A stretch of DNA of 64,000 nt, taken from contig NZ_JASAOF010000023.1 of assembly GCF_029952525.1 (NCBI RefSeq), positions 37,141 to 101,140 on the forward strand, written 5' to 3'. This stretch comes from Saccharopolyspora ipomoeae (GTDB lineage: Bacteria; Actinomycetota; Actinomycetes; Mycobacteriales; Pseudonocardiaceae). Shown here piece by piece: positions 8,226 to 16,917 of this stretch; position 1 is the first letter of the stretch, and each line of letters begins with the position of its first letter. The notes below the pieces were generated by a model. It did no database searches. It saw nothing but the letters and a program-made list of their open reading frames with translations, and had not been told where the DNA came from. A program made the position numbers and the translations under genes.

Positions 8226-8240
8226 TGAAAACGATTATCA
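8226..8240 (+). promoter_or_regulatory. Zur/Fur-family operator-like palindrome
   Basis: TGAAAACGATTATCA is a 7-1-7 inverted repeat with 5 of 7 positions matched. It closely resembles the AT-rich Zur boxes of actinobacteria (TGAAAATGATTTTCA type) and stands out in GC-rich DNA. It overlaps a TTGAAA that could act as a -35 element and lies 43 nt upstream of the ATP-grasp start. The metal is inferred from box shape only; Fur-type iron control cannot be excluded. Confidence 0.6.
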
Positions 8241-8282
8241 TCACCGACTGTTGCAGTGCAATCGTCGGGATGGGAGTCGTTG

Positions 8283-9539
8283 GTGAGTCACCTGCTGTTG
8301 GTGGAGAGCTGGGTCGGGGCGATGAGCACGTTGCTCCCCAGGGCGATTCACGAGGAGGGACACCGGTTCAGCTTCGTCACCCGGGATCTGCAGCACTACT
8401 TGCGATCCGCGCCCGGACCGGGGCCGCACCCGCTGCTCGGCGCGGACAACGTGCTCACCTGCGAGACCAACGACCTCGACGTGCTGCTGCCGCACCTGGA
8501 GCGCCTGCAGCCCGTGCTGGGCTTCGACGGCGTCACGACCTCGTGCGACTACTACCTGCCCACCGCGGCGCGGATCGCGCAGCGGCTCGGACTTCCCGGC
8601 CCCGCGCCGGAATCGGTCGAAGCCGCCTGCTCGAAGGACCGCACCCGGCGCGCGCTGCGCGAGGCCGGTGCGCCCGGCCCGGCGTTCGCGCTGGCCGAGA
8701 CGCTGCGCGGGCTGGAGGAGGCCGCCGCGGCGATGGGCTTCCCGCTGGTGCTCAAGCCGGTGGACCTGTGCGCGGGGATGTTCGTGCGGAAGGTCGAATC
8801 CGAGGCCGAGCTGCGCGAGGCGTTCGAGGCGCTGCAAGGGTTTCCGGTCAACGCTCGCGGCCAGCAGCGCAGTCCCGTGGTGCTGCTGGAGGAGTTGTTG
8901 ACCGGTGCCGAGGTGAGCGTGGAGACGGTCACCTTCGGCGGGCGGACCACGGTCGTCGGCGTCACCGACAAGAGCGTCGCCGGCGCACCGTGGTTCGTCG
9001 AGACCGGCCACATGTTCCCGGCCGCCCTCGATGACGACACCCGCGAAGCCGTCTCCGCGACGGCGGTGGCCGCGATCGAGGCGCTGGGGCTGGACAACAC
9101 CGTGTGCCACACCGAGATCAAGCTGACCGGCGACGGCCCGAAGATCGTCGAGGTCAACCCGAGGCCCGCCGGGAACCAGATCACCGAGCTGATCCGCCGG
9201 GTCACCGGCATCGACCTCGCCGCCGTCCACGCGCAGGTCGCGCTGGGGGAGAAGCCCGACCTGACCCCGGTGGACACCGGCGCGGCCAGCGCGGCCATCT
9301 CGTTCCTGCTGCCGCCCAAGACCGGCCCGATCGCCGAGATCGGTGGTGCGGACGCGCTGCAGGACCCGGCGGTGGTGGACTACCGGATCAAGCCCGCCGG
9401 GCACCACGCCGGAGCTGCGACCAGCAACAACAACTACCTGGGGCACGTGATGGTGACCAGCGACCGGCCGGGTGCGGCGCGCCCGCACGCCGAGCTGCTG
9501 GTCTCCGGTCTCGACGTGCGCTACGAGGACGCCGCGTGA
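8283..9539 (+). CDS. ATP-grasp ligase, first gene of the metallophore-like operon
   Basis: A 418-residue protein with a GTG start at 8283 and GGGAG 6 nt upstream (8272-8276). It looks like an ATP-grasp carboxylate-amine ligase. Residues about 1-100 form a pre-ATP-grasp domain. SKDRTRRALREAGAPGP opens the ATP-grasp fold, FPLVLKPVDLCAGMFV carries the phosphate-binding lysine, and EIKLTGDGPKIVEVNPRPAG carries the Mg-binding Glu and Asn. Such enzymes activate a carboxylate as acyl phosphate and join it to an amine, typically making dipeptides or amides. With an epimerase of the dipeptide class in the same operon, I infer that it builds the peptide backbone of a small metal chelator. Its last 4 nt overlap the next gene. 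Confidence 0.85.
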   Translation: MSHLLLVESWVGAMSTLLPRAIHEEGHRFSFVTRDLQHYLRSAPGPGPHPLLGADNVLTCETNDLDVLLPHLERLQPVLGFDGVTTSCDYYLPTAARIAQRLGLPGPAPESVEAACSKDRTRRALREAGAPGPAFALAETLRGLEEAAAAMGFPLVLKPVDLCAGMFVRKVESEAELREAFEALQGFPVNARGQQRSPVVLLEELLTGAEVSVETVTFGGRTTVVGVTDKSVAGAPWFVETGHMFPAALDDDTREAVSATAVAAIEALGLDNTVCHTEIKLTGDGPKIVEVNPRPAGNQITELIRRVTGIDLAAVHAQVALGEKPDLTPVDTGAASAAISFLLPPKTGPIAEIGGADALQDPAVVDYRIKPAGHHAGAATSNNNYLGHVMVTSDRPGAARPHAELLVSGLDVRYEDAA

Positions 9540-10336
9540 ACCTGTCGCTGGCAGCCCTGATCGACGAAGTCCACGGGGGACAGCACGGCGAGGAGATCGG
9601 CGAAGCCGAGGTCAGCGTGGGTTTCCTGACCCAGCAGGGCGTCCGGCACGCCTCCCGCAGCACCTCCTACCGCAACCACGTGCTGAGCCTGCGCGTCGGC
9701 GACGCCGTCGGCTCGTGCGCGGTGGAACCCGGTGAGCTCACCGAGGACGTCGTGCTCGACTGCGTCGGCACGCCCGTCGCCGAACTCCTGCGCCACCCGT
9801 CGACGGCGGTGCGCGTGGCGGCGCTCGACGGCTACCTCCAGTCGATGCGCCCGCACCACCGGCACGCCGAGGAGGTGGTGATCGGGCGCGGCGGTTCGCT
9901 GCAGAAGTCCTTGCACCGGGCGAAAATCGTGGTCGATCTGCTGCCACCGGTGCGGCGGGTGCTGGTGATCGGCGTGGTCAACTCGCTGCTGCACCACCTG
10001 CGCGAACGCGGCGTCGACTACCTGGCCTGCGACTACAAGGGCGGCCGGACCGAGTGGGGCGAGCCGGTGCACGCCGACGCCGAGGCGGTGCTGGGCGAGT
10101 GCGACGCCGTGCTGGCCTCCGGGATGGTGCTGGGCAACGGCAGTTTCGACCCGCTGCTGACCCACGCCCGCGACACCGGACAACCCCTGGTGCTGTTCGC
10201 CCAGACCGGTAGCGGTGTGCTGCCGCGCTTCCTGGGATCCGGGGTCACCGCCGTGTCGGCCGAGCCGTACCCGTTCTTCTGGCTCGACGGCGGCCCGAGC
10301 CTGCTCTACCGCTACTCGGAGGAGAAACCCGCATGA
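9536..10336 (+). CDS. DUF364 (putative heavy-metal chelation, Rossmann-like) protein
   Basis: A 266-residue protein with a GTG start inside the upstream stop (GTGA). The N-terminal half (about residues 1-110) resembles the enolase-N-like DUF4213 domain. The C-terminal half carries a Rossmann-like core (RRVLVIGVVNSLLHHL, YLACDYKGG, CDAVLASGMVLGNGSFDPLL) as in PF04016/DUF364, a family labelled as putative heavy-metal chelation. No reaction is established for this family. Its tight coupling to a ligase and an ABC metal/peptide importer supports a metal-related role, perhaps sensing or handling the metal-chelator complex, or a biosynthetic step not yet described. Confidence 0.75.
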   Translation: MNLSLAALIDEVHGGQHGEEIGEAEVSVGFLTQQGVRHASRSTSYRNHVLSLRVGDAVGSCAVEPGELTEDVVLDCVGTPVAELLRHPSTAVRVAALDGYLQSMRPHHRHAEEVVIGRGGSLQKSLHRAKIVVDLLPPVRRVLVIGVVNSLLHHLRERGVDYLACDYKGGRTEWGEPVHADAEAVLGECDAVLASGMVLGNGSFDPLLTHARDTGQPLVLFAQTGSGVLPRFLGSGVTAVSAEPYPFFWLDGGPSLLYRYSEEKPA

Positions 10337-11382
10337 ATCCGGACCTGCTCGACCTGGTCTGCGATACGCCGCTCGCCCGGGTCTCGGCGCCGCTTCCCCG
10401 GACCCACCCGGGTTTCTGGGCGAAGCTGGAATGCCTGAGCGCGGGCGGGATGAAGGCCCGCGCCGCGCTGTCGATGTTGCGCGGCGCCCGTCTTCGCGGT
10501 GAGCTGCGGCCCGGTGCGCCGGTGGTGGAGTCGACGAGCGGAACCCTGGGCGTGGGACTGGCTTTCGCGGGCAACGCGCTCGGCCATCCGATCGTGCTGG
10601 TGGTCGACGAGGAGCTCGAACCCGGGATGCGGGCGCTGCTGCGCGCCCACGGCGCGCGCCTGGAGATCGTCGACCGGCCGCATCCCGAGGGCGGTTGGCA
10701 GCAGGCGCGCCTGGACCGGGTGCGCGAGATCTGCCGGGAGCTGCCCGGCGCGTACTGGCCGGATCAGTACAACAACCCGGACAACCCGGCCGGGTACGCG
10801 GAGATGGGCGCGGAGATCTGCCGCCAGCTCGACCGGGTCGACGTCCTGGTGTGCAGCGTCGGCTCGGGCGGGCACAGCGCCGGGATGATCCGCACGGTGC
10901 GCCGCCGGTGGCCGCAGGTGCGGCTGATCGGCGTGGACACCGTGGGCTCGACGATCTTCGGCCAGCCGAACCGCCCGAGGGTGATGCGCGGGCTGGGCAG
11001 CAGCATCCACCCGCGCAACGTCGACTACCCGCAGTTCGACGAGGTGCACTGGGTCGGCGCCGGTGAGGCGGTCACGACCTGCCGGGAGCTGGCGCGCAAC
11101 GCCTTCGTCACCGGCGGCTGGAGCACCGGCGCGGTGGCTCTCGTGTCCGCGTGGGCGGCGCGGGTGGATCCGGGCGCGAACGTGGTGACGGTGTTCCCCG
11201 ACGGCCCGCACCGCTACCTGGGCACGGTGTTCGACGACGACTACTGCCGCGCGCGGGGACTGCTGGACGCCCCGGTCGCCACCCGCCCGATCGAGGTGGC
11301 GCGCCCGGAGGTGGAGGCGACGGGCTGGACCCGCTGCCGGACGGTCTTCGACCCGCTGATGACGATGGAGGTGCCCGCTTGA
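10333..11382 (+). CDS. Cysteine-synthase-like PLP-dependent enzyme
   Basis: A 349-residue fold-type II PLP enzyme, with an ATGA overlap with the previous gene. The internal-aldimine lysine is probably in SAGGMKARAAL near residue 40. The substrate loop ESTSGTLGVGLAFAG and the phosphate-binding loop SVGSGGHSAGM follow the cysteine synthase/SbnA pattern. Enzymes of this type replace a beta-substituent on Ser or an activated Ser and supply amino acids such as 2,3-diaminopropionate or its precursors to siderophore pathways (SbnA of staphyloferrin B, and the EDDS pathway). No SbnB-type dehydrogenase is adjacent, so a direct diaminopropionate route is not complete here. The product is unknown. Confidence 0.85.
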   Translation: MNPDLLDLVCDTPLARVSAPLPRTHPGFWAKLECLSAGGMKARAALSMLRGARLRGELRPGAPVVESTSGTLGVGLAFAGNALGHPIVLVVDEELEPGMRALLRAHGARLEIVDRPHPEGGWQQARLDRVREICRELPGAYWPDQYNNPDNPAGYAEMGAEICRQLDRVDVLVCSVGSGGHSAGMIRTVRRRWPQVRLIGVDTVGSTIFGQPNRPRVMRGLGSSIHPRNVDYPQFDEVHWVGAGEAVTTCRELARNAFVTGGWSTGAVALVSAWAARVDPGANVVTVFPDGPHRYLGTVFDDDYCRARGLLDAPVATRPIEVARPEVEATGWTRCRTVFDPLMTMEVPA

Positions 11383-12389
11383 GGCTCGACTGGCGAGCGA
11401 GCGGCCTGGCGTTGCGCGAGCCGCTGCGGATCTCGCGGTCGGTGATGGCCGAGCGCGACGCGGTGACCGTGATCCTCGACGACGACGGCGAGCTCGGCCA
11501 CGGCGAGGTCGTCACCAGCGTCCACTACGAGCTCGACGTGGCGCGCATCGACGCCGAGCTGACCGGGGCGCGCGCGGCGCTGGCCGCGCTCACCCCGGAG
11601 GAAGCGCTGGTCACCGATCTGCCGCAGGTCTCGCCGGGGGTGCGGGCCGCGCTCGACGCGGCGCTGCACGACCTCGTCGCGCGCCGCCGCGGCATCGCCG
11701 TCCACGAACTCCTCGGCGTCGCAGCACCGGGTGCGGTGCCGACCGCGCGCACGATCGGCATCACCTCCGCCGAGCGGGCCGTGGCCGAGGCGACCGGGCT
11801 GGTCGGGCAGGGGTTCGAGGTGCTCAAGGTCAAGCTCGGCACCGGTGCCGACGAGCTCGCCCGGGTGGCGGCGATCCGCGACGCCGCCCCGAACGCCCGC
11901 CTGCTGCTCGACCCCAACGGGGCGTGGCAGCCCGACGAGGCCCGTCGGATGCTGCGCGCCGCAACGGAGTTCGAGGTGGAGGCGGTGGAGCAGCCCATCG
12001 CCTCGGGCACCCCGGACCTGCTCGCCGAGGTCGCCGCGGACTCGCCGGTCCCGGTGATCGCCGACGAGGACGCCCGCACCCCCGGAGACGTCCGGCGCCT
12101 GGGTTCGCGGGTGCACGGCGTCAACATCAAGCTCCCGGAGTGCGGTGGCCCGCGCGCGGCGCTCGAAATCATCGATACCGCAAGGGATTTGGATATTGAC
12201 GTGATGTTGGGCTGCCAGGTCGCCAGTTCGCTGGGGATCGCGCCCGCCGTGCACCTGGCGGGCGCGGCCCGCTGGGTCGACCTCGACGGGCACCTGCTGC
12301 TGGCCCGCGACCCGTGGACCGGGCTCGGCGGGGAGAGCGGGACGTTGCGCATCGCCGGACTCGTCGGTCTCGGGGTGCGTCCGGCGTGA
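11379..12389 (+). CDS. Dipeptide epimerase-like enolase-superfamily enzyme
   Basis: 336 residues from a TTG start overlapping the previous stop (TTGA), with GGAGG just upstream at 11366-11370. It shows the muconate-lactonizing subgroup signatures of the enolase superfamily: the K-x-K acid/base pair in VLKVKLGTG, metal ligands in LLLDPNGAW, VEQPIA and IADEDA, and the second lysine in VNIKLPECGG. This is the layout of L-Ala-D/L-Glu-type dipeptide epimerases, which invert the alpha-carbon of one residue of a dipeptide. Together with the ATP-grasp ligase it implies a dipeptide intermediate with a D-residue. A few codons near 12175-12205 are locally less GC-rich than the surroundings. Confidence 0.88.
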   Translation: MRLDWRASGLALREPLRISRSVMAERDAVTVILDDDGELGHGEVVTSVHYELDVARIDAELTGARAALAALTPEEALVTDLPQVSPGVRAALDAALHDLVARRRGIAVHELLGVAAPGAVPTARTIGITSAERAVAEATGLVGQGFEVLKVKLGTGADELARVAAIRDAAPNARLLLDPNGAWQPDEARRMLRAATEFEVEAVEQPIASGTPDLLAEVAADSPVPVIADEDARTPGDVRRLGSRVHGVNIKLPECGGPRAALEIIDTARDLDIDVMLGCQVASSLGIAPAVHLAGAARWVDLDGHLLLARDPWTGLGGESGTLRIAGLVGLGVRPA

Positions 12390-13660
12390 GCGCGCTGCGA
12401 CTGTTCCGCGGCTACCCGCTGGCCGTGCAGGTGCTGCTGATCAACCAGCTCGGCGTGAACACCGCCTTCTACCTGCTGATTCCCTACCTGGCCGGGTATC
12501 TCGGGCACGACCTGGGGTTATCGGCCGCGGTCATCGGCGTGATCCTGGGGGTGCGCAACCTCAGCCAGCAGGGCCTGTTCCTGCTCGGCGGGTCGGCCTC
12601 CGACCGGCTCGGGGCGCGCGGCGTCATCATCGCCGGGTGCGCCCTGCGGGCGGTGGGGTTCGGGCTGTTCGCGTTCGGCACGTCGCTGCCGGTGCTGCTG
12701 GCGGCCTCGGTGCTGTCCGGGCTGGCGGGCGCGCTGTTCAACCCGGCCGTGCGCTCCTACCTCAGCCACGAGGCCGGTGAGCGGCGCGCGGAGATGTTCT
12801 CGATGTTCAACGTCTTCGCCAACACCGGCATGCTGATCGGCCCGCTGCTGGGCAGCGCCCTGCTGCTGGTGGACTTCCAGGTCTCGGCGATCTGCGCCGC
12901 GCTGATCTTCGCGGTCCTCACCGTCGCCCAGGTCCTGGTGCTGCCGGCCCGCGAGGTGCCCACGCCGCGCACGACGCTGCTGGCGGACTGGCGCGAGGTG
13001 CTCACCGACCGGCGGTTCGTGCTGTTCACCTGTGCGATGACCGGGCTGTTCGCGCTGCAGAACCAGCTGTACCTGGTGCTGCCGATGCTCGCTTCGCGCT
13101 TCACCGGCACGGCAGTGTCGGTGTCGGTGATCTTCCTGGTGACCACCGTCGCCGGTCTCGCGCTGCAGGTGCGCATCACCCGCTGGTGCGACGGCCGCTG
13201 GAGCCGGGGGAGGGCGATCGCCACCGGGTTGGCCGTGATGGGCGGCGGTTTCGCGGTCACCGCGATCGCCGCGACGGCCATCCCGGCGCAGCCGGCGAGC
13301 TCGACGGGGGAGCTGGTGCTGCGGTTGAGCCCGGTGCTGGTCACCGCGTTCGCGCTGTCGGTCGGGGTGATGCTCGCGCAGCCCTTCGCCTACGAGCTCA
13401 TCCCCGCCTACGGCCGCGACGAGCTCTCCGGCACCTACTTCGGCGTGTTCTACCTGGCCTCCGGGCTGACCGCCGCGGGCGGCAACGCCCTCATCGGCTG
13501 GGCCACCGACCTGGCCGGGGCCGAGGTGCCGTGGCTGCCCTCGGCGCTGTGCCTGGCCATCGGCCTCGCCTCGGCCGCGGCCGTGCTGGCGCTGCACCGG
13601 CGCAGCGGCATCGGCCCGCGCCCCACCACGAACGAGGAGACCTCGTGCCGAACTTCCTGA
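12386..13660 (+). CDS. MFS exporter
   Basis: 424 residues from a GTG start overlapping the upstream stop (GTGA). About twelve hydrophobic segments are visible, with the MFS loop motif GGSASDRLGARGVI between helices 2 and 3, as in drug:H+ antiporters. Position inside the biosynthetic/import operon suggests export of the finished chelator, the same role as the MFS exporter CntE in staphylopine systems. The last 16 nt overlap the methyltransferase gene. Confidence 0.88.
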   Translation: MSALRLFRGYPLAVQVLLINQLGVNTAFYLLIPYLAGYLGHDLGLSAAVIGVILGVRNLSQQGLFLLGGSASDRLGARGVIIAGCALRAVGFGLFAFGTSLPVLLAASVLSGLAGALFNPAVRSYLSHEAGERRAEMFSMFNVFANTGMLIGPLLGSALLLVDFQVSAICAALIFAVLTVAQVLVLPAREVPTPRTTLLADWREVLTDRRFVLFTCAMTGLFALQNQLYLVLPMLASRFTGTAVSVSVIFLVTTVAGLALQVRITRWCDGRWSRGRAIATGLAVMGGGFAVTAIAATAIPAQPASSTGELVLRLSPVLVTAFALSVGVMLAQPFAYELIPAYGRDELSGTYFGVFYLASGLTAAGGNALIGWATDLAGAEVPWLPSALCLAIGLASAAAVLALHRRSGIGPRPTTNEETSCRTS

Positions 13661-14415
13661 CCGACAACCCGGCCGTCTACGAGGCCTGGTTCCCCGATCC
13701 CGAGCACGTCGCGGCCCGCTTCGTCGACGACGTCGCGCGCCGCTTCGGCGGCGGCACCGACCTGCTCGACGTGGGCTGCGGAACCGGCCGCGACGCCCGG
13801 TTCTGGACCCGCCGGGGCTACCGGGTGACCGGGCTGGACAACTCGCCGGAGATGATCGCCCACGCCGCGCGGCACTGCCCGGACGCGGAGTTCGTCGTCG
13901 CCGACATGCGCGAGTTCTCGCTGCCCGGCGGGTTCGACGTGATCACCTGCCTGGACAGCGCGCTGCTGTACTGCCACGACAACGCCGAGCTGGAGGAGTT
14001 CCTCCGGCGCTGCCACGACCACCTGCGACCCGGCGGGCTGCTCGTCGCCGAAGCCCGCAACGGCGCGTTCTTCCTCGGCAGCACCGAACTCCTCGACGGC
14101 GTCGCCGAACGAACCCTGCACCACGACGGGCGGTCCTACAGCTCCCGCACGCGGCTGTGGATCGACCACGCCGCGCAGCTGCTGCGCCGCGAACGCCGCT
14201 GGCGGCTGCCCGACGGCGACGAGCTCGAACAGCGCTCGGCCTGGCGGCTGCTGTTCCCGCAGGAGCTGCGCTACTTCGCCGCCCGCACCGGTTTCGAGGT
14301 CCTCGCGCTGTTCGACGAGCCCGGCCCGCGCACCGACACCCCGTGGACGGCCGACGCCGAGCTGTCCGAGCGCATGTCCGGCGACCGGCTGCACCTGGTC
14401 GCCCGCCGCATCTGA
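13645..14415 (+). CDS. Class I SAM-dependent methyltransferase
   Basis: 256 residues from a GTG at 13645, with GAGGAG upstream (13634-13639). The start lies 16 nt inside the end of the MFS gene. Motif I LLDVGCGTGRDARF (about residues 34-47), the acidic loop GLDNSPEM and VVADMREF identify a small-molecule class I methyltransferase. In this operon it probably N- or O-methylates the chelator; the exact substrate is unknown. Confidence 0.88.
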   Translation: MPNFLTDNPAVYEAWFPDPEHVAARFVDDVARRFGGGTDLLDVGCGTGRDARFWTRRGYRVTGLDNSPEMIAHAARHCPDAEFVVADMREFSLPGGFDVITCLDSALLYCHDNAELEEFLRRCHDHLRPGGLLVAEARNGAFFLGSTELLDGVAERTLHHDGRSYSSRTRLWIDHAAQLLRRERRWRLPDGDELEQRSAWRLLFPQELRYFAARTGFEVLALFDEPGPRTDTPWTADAELSERMSGDRLHLVARRI

Positions 14416-14446
14416 CGCACACCCCCGACGGAGCAGGAGACCTGTG

Positions 14447-15982
14447 ATGTTCACCTTCGACCGACGACGCTTCCTCGGCCTGGCCGGTGCCGCCACCACC
14501 GGCGCCCTGCTCGCGGGCTGCGGCCCGAGCGGAGGTCCCCGGGCGGGCGCGCCCCGGCCCGGCGGCCGGTTACGCGCGGCCTTCGCGGGTGGCGGTTCCG
14601 CCGAGGTCCTCGACCCGCACGACAGCGACCTCTACGTCGAGATCGCCCGCGCGAAGGCCCTGTACGACAAGCTCGCCGACTACGGCAACGACATGTCCCC
14701 GCAACCGCGCCTGGCGGAGCGCTGGGAGCCCTCCGCCGACCTGCAGACCTGGCGGATCACGTTGCGCCAGGCCACCTTCCACGACGGGCGGCCGGTGCGG
14801 GCGGCCGACGTGCTCGCCAGCTACGCGCGCATCACCGAACCGGGCAGCAGCAGGCGCGCCAAGTCGAGCCTTTCGGTGATCGACCTGCCCAACAGCCGCG
14901 CGATCGACGACCGCACCGTCGAGTTCCGCCTCAAGCGCCCCTACGCGGAGTTCCCGAACGCGCTGGCCACCCTCGGCGCCTACATCATCCCCGAGGGCAC
15001 CACCGACTTCTCCCGCCCGATCGGGTCGGGACCGTTCCGCTTCACCTCCTTCGAACCCGGCCGGTCGTTCCTGGGCGCGCGCAACCCGGACTACTTCGAC
15101 GGCGCGCCGCTGCTCGACGAGCTGCAGATCGTGGTCACCAACGACGAAGCCGCCCGCGTCAACGCGCTGCTGGGCAAGCAGGTCGACTACGCCAACGACC
15201 TCACCCTCACCAGCGCCCGCACCTACGAGGCCGGCGGTCAGATCCGGGTGGTGCGGCTGCCGCTGAGCAACTTCCAGGGCCTGGCGATGAAGGTCGACCG
15301 CCCGCCGTTCGACCGGCCGGAGCTGCGGCAGGCGATGTTCCACCTCGTCGACCGGGAGGAGCTGGTGCGGTCGGTGCTGCAGGGCTCCGGCCAGGTGAGC
15401 AACGACGTCTACGGCCAGGGGTACCGCTACTACGCCGAGTTCCCGCAGCGCAGGCAGGATCTCGACCGCGCCCGCGACCTGGTGCGCCGGGCGGGCGCCG
15501 AGGGCATGACCATCGACTTCGACACCTCCGACGCCTCCACCGGGTTGAAGGAGGCGGCGCTGGCCATCAGCGACCAGGCCCGCGAGATCGGCCTGAACCT
15601 GAACGTCAAGCTGGGCAACAAGGACACCTACTGGTCCGACATCAACAAGAGCGGCGTGCTGGCCAGCTACCGGTCCGGTGGGATGCCGCTGGACTCGCAC
15701 TTCTCGCAGCGCCTGCTCAGCGGCTCCACCACCAACAACACCGCGTGGCGGCGGCCGGAGTTCGACGAGCTGTACGACACCGCCCAGTCCACAGCGGACG
15801 AAGCCCGGCGCGCCGAGCTCTACACCCGGATGCAGCGGCAGCTGTTCGACGAGGGCGGTTTCCTCTGGTGGGGCGTGTCCGACTGGATCGTCGGCTCGGC
15901 GCCCAACGTGGGCGGCATCGACGAGCGCTCACCGGCGAACACTCTGCACTGGGCGCGGTTCGACAAGGTGTGGCTGGCGTGA
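14447..15982 (+). CDS. ABC-transporter substrate-binding lipoprotein (Opp/Nik type, SBP_bac_5)
   Basis: 511 residues. ATG at 14447 is preferred over GTG at 14444 because AGGAG (14435-14439) is then 7 nt away. The N-terminus has a twin-arginine-like DRRRFLGLAG segment and a lipobox LLAG-C with the lipidated Cys at residue 25, so it is a membrane-anchored extracellular lipoprotein, probably Tat-exported. The rest is a peptide/nickel-type binding protein with the hallmark LAERWEPSADLQTWRITLR and FHDGRPVRAADV segments. This family binds oligopeptides, Ni-chelates and opine-type metallophores (CntA). Here the natural ligand would be the metal complex of the product made by the upstream genes. Confidence 0.9.
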   Translation: MFTFDRRRFLGLAGAATTGALLAGCGPSGGPRAGAPRPGGRLRAAFAGGGSAEVLDPHDSDLYVEIARAKALYDKLADYGNDMSPQPRLAERWEPSADLQTWRITLRQATFHDGRPVRAADVLASYARITEPGSSRRAKSSLSVIDLPNSRAIDDRTVEFRLKRPYAEFPNALATLGAYIIPEGTTDFSRPIGSGPFRFTSFEPGRSFLGARNPDYFDGAPLLDELQIVVTNDEAARVNALLGKQVDYANDLTLTSARTYEAGGQIRVVRLPLSNFQGLAMKVDRPPFDRPELRQAMFHLVDREELVRSVLQGSGQVSNDVYGQGYRYYAEFPQRRQDLDRARDLVRRAGAEGMTIDFDTSDASTGLKEAALAISDQAREIGLNLNVKLGNKDTYWSDINKSGVLASYRSGGMPLDSHFSQRLLSGSTTNNTAWRRPEFDELYDTAQSTADEARRAELYTRMQRQLFDEGGFLWWGVSDWIVGSAPNVGGIDERSPANTLHWARFDKVWLA

Positions 15983-16917
15983 TCGGTTACATCGCCCGCC
16001 GGTTGCTGCTCGGCGTGGTGCAGGTCCTGCTGGTCGCGGCCGGGGTGTTCGCGCTGACCGAGGCACTGCCGGGGGACGCGGCGGTCACCATCGCGGGCGA
16101 CAACCCCGACCCGGCGGTCATCGCCGGGCTGCGCGAGCAGCTCGGCCTGAACCGGCCGGTCGGGGAGCGCTTCGCGGAGTGGCTGGCGGCCGCCGCCCAC
16201 GGCGACCTCGGCACGTCCCTGGTGGCGCCGCGCCCGGTGTCGGAGGTCATCGGCTCGGCCTTCGGCCCGAGCCTGCTGCTGGCGGTCCTGGCCCTGGCGC
16301 TGCTGATCCCGCTGGCCACCGGTCTCGGGATGCTGGCCGCACGCCGCGAGGGCGGGCGGCTGGACCGGGCGATCACCAGCACCACCCTCGGCCTCTACGC
16401 CGCACCGGAGTTCGCGATGGCGGTCCTGCTGGTCACCGTGTTCGCCGTCCAGCTGGGCTGGTTCCCGCCCACGGCCGTCGGCGGCTCGCTCACCGCGAAC
16501 CCGGCGCTGCTGGTGCTTCCGGTGCTGGTCCTGCTGTTGCGCCCGATCTGCTCGCTGAGCAGGCTCGTCCGAGCGGGCGCGATCGACGCCCAACGCGCCC
16601 CCCACGTGGAGCACGTCCGGCGCCTCGGTCTCTCGCCGACGCGGATCCGCGTGTTCCACGTGCTGCCCAACGCGGCCGCCCCCGCGGTGCAGCAGCTGGC
16701 CCGCACCGCCGACTGGCTGCTGGGCGGGGTGATCGTGGTCGAGGCGATCTTCGTGGTGCCCGGCCTGGGAACCGCGCTGCTCGACGCCGTCTCGGCCCGC
16801 GACCTGCCGGTCGTGCAGGGGCTGGCGCTGGTGTTCGCCTGCACGACGGTGCTGGTCAACCTCGGCGCGGACATCACCGCCCGCGCCCTGTCACCGACCT
16901 CGGAGGTGGGCCGATGA
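15979..16917 (+). CDS. ABC-transporter permease (DppB/NikB type)
   Basis: 312 residues from a GTG overlapping the upstream stop (GTGA). The N-terminal IGYIARRLLLGVVQVLLVAA and about six helices match DppB/OppB permeases. The EAA-like coupling loop is in VRRLGLSPTRIRVFHVLPNA, followed by the EAIFVVPGLGTALLDAV signature. It pairs with the next permease to form the membrane channel of the importer. The stop overlaps the next ATG by 4 nt. Confidence 0.9.
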   Translation: MIGYIARRLLLGVVQVLLVAAGVFALTEALPGDAAVTIAGDNPDPAVIAGLREQLGLNRPVGERFAEWLAAAAHGDLGTSLVAPRPVSEVIGSAFGPSLLLAVLALALLIPLATGLGMLAARREGGRLDRAITSTTLGLYAAPEFAMAVLLVTVFAVQLGWFPPTAVGGSLTANPALLVLPVLVLLLRPICSLSRLVRAGAIDAQRAPHVEHVRRLGLSPTRIRVFHVLPNAAAPAVQQLARTADWLLGGVIVVEAIFVVPGLGTALLDAVSARDLPVVQGLALVFACTTVLVNLGADITARALSPTSEVGR

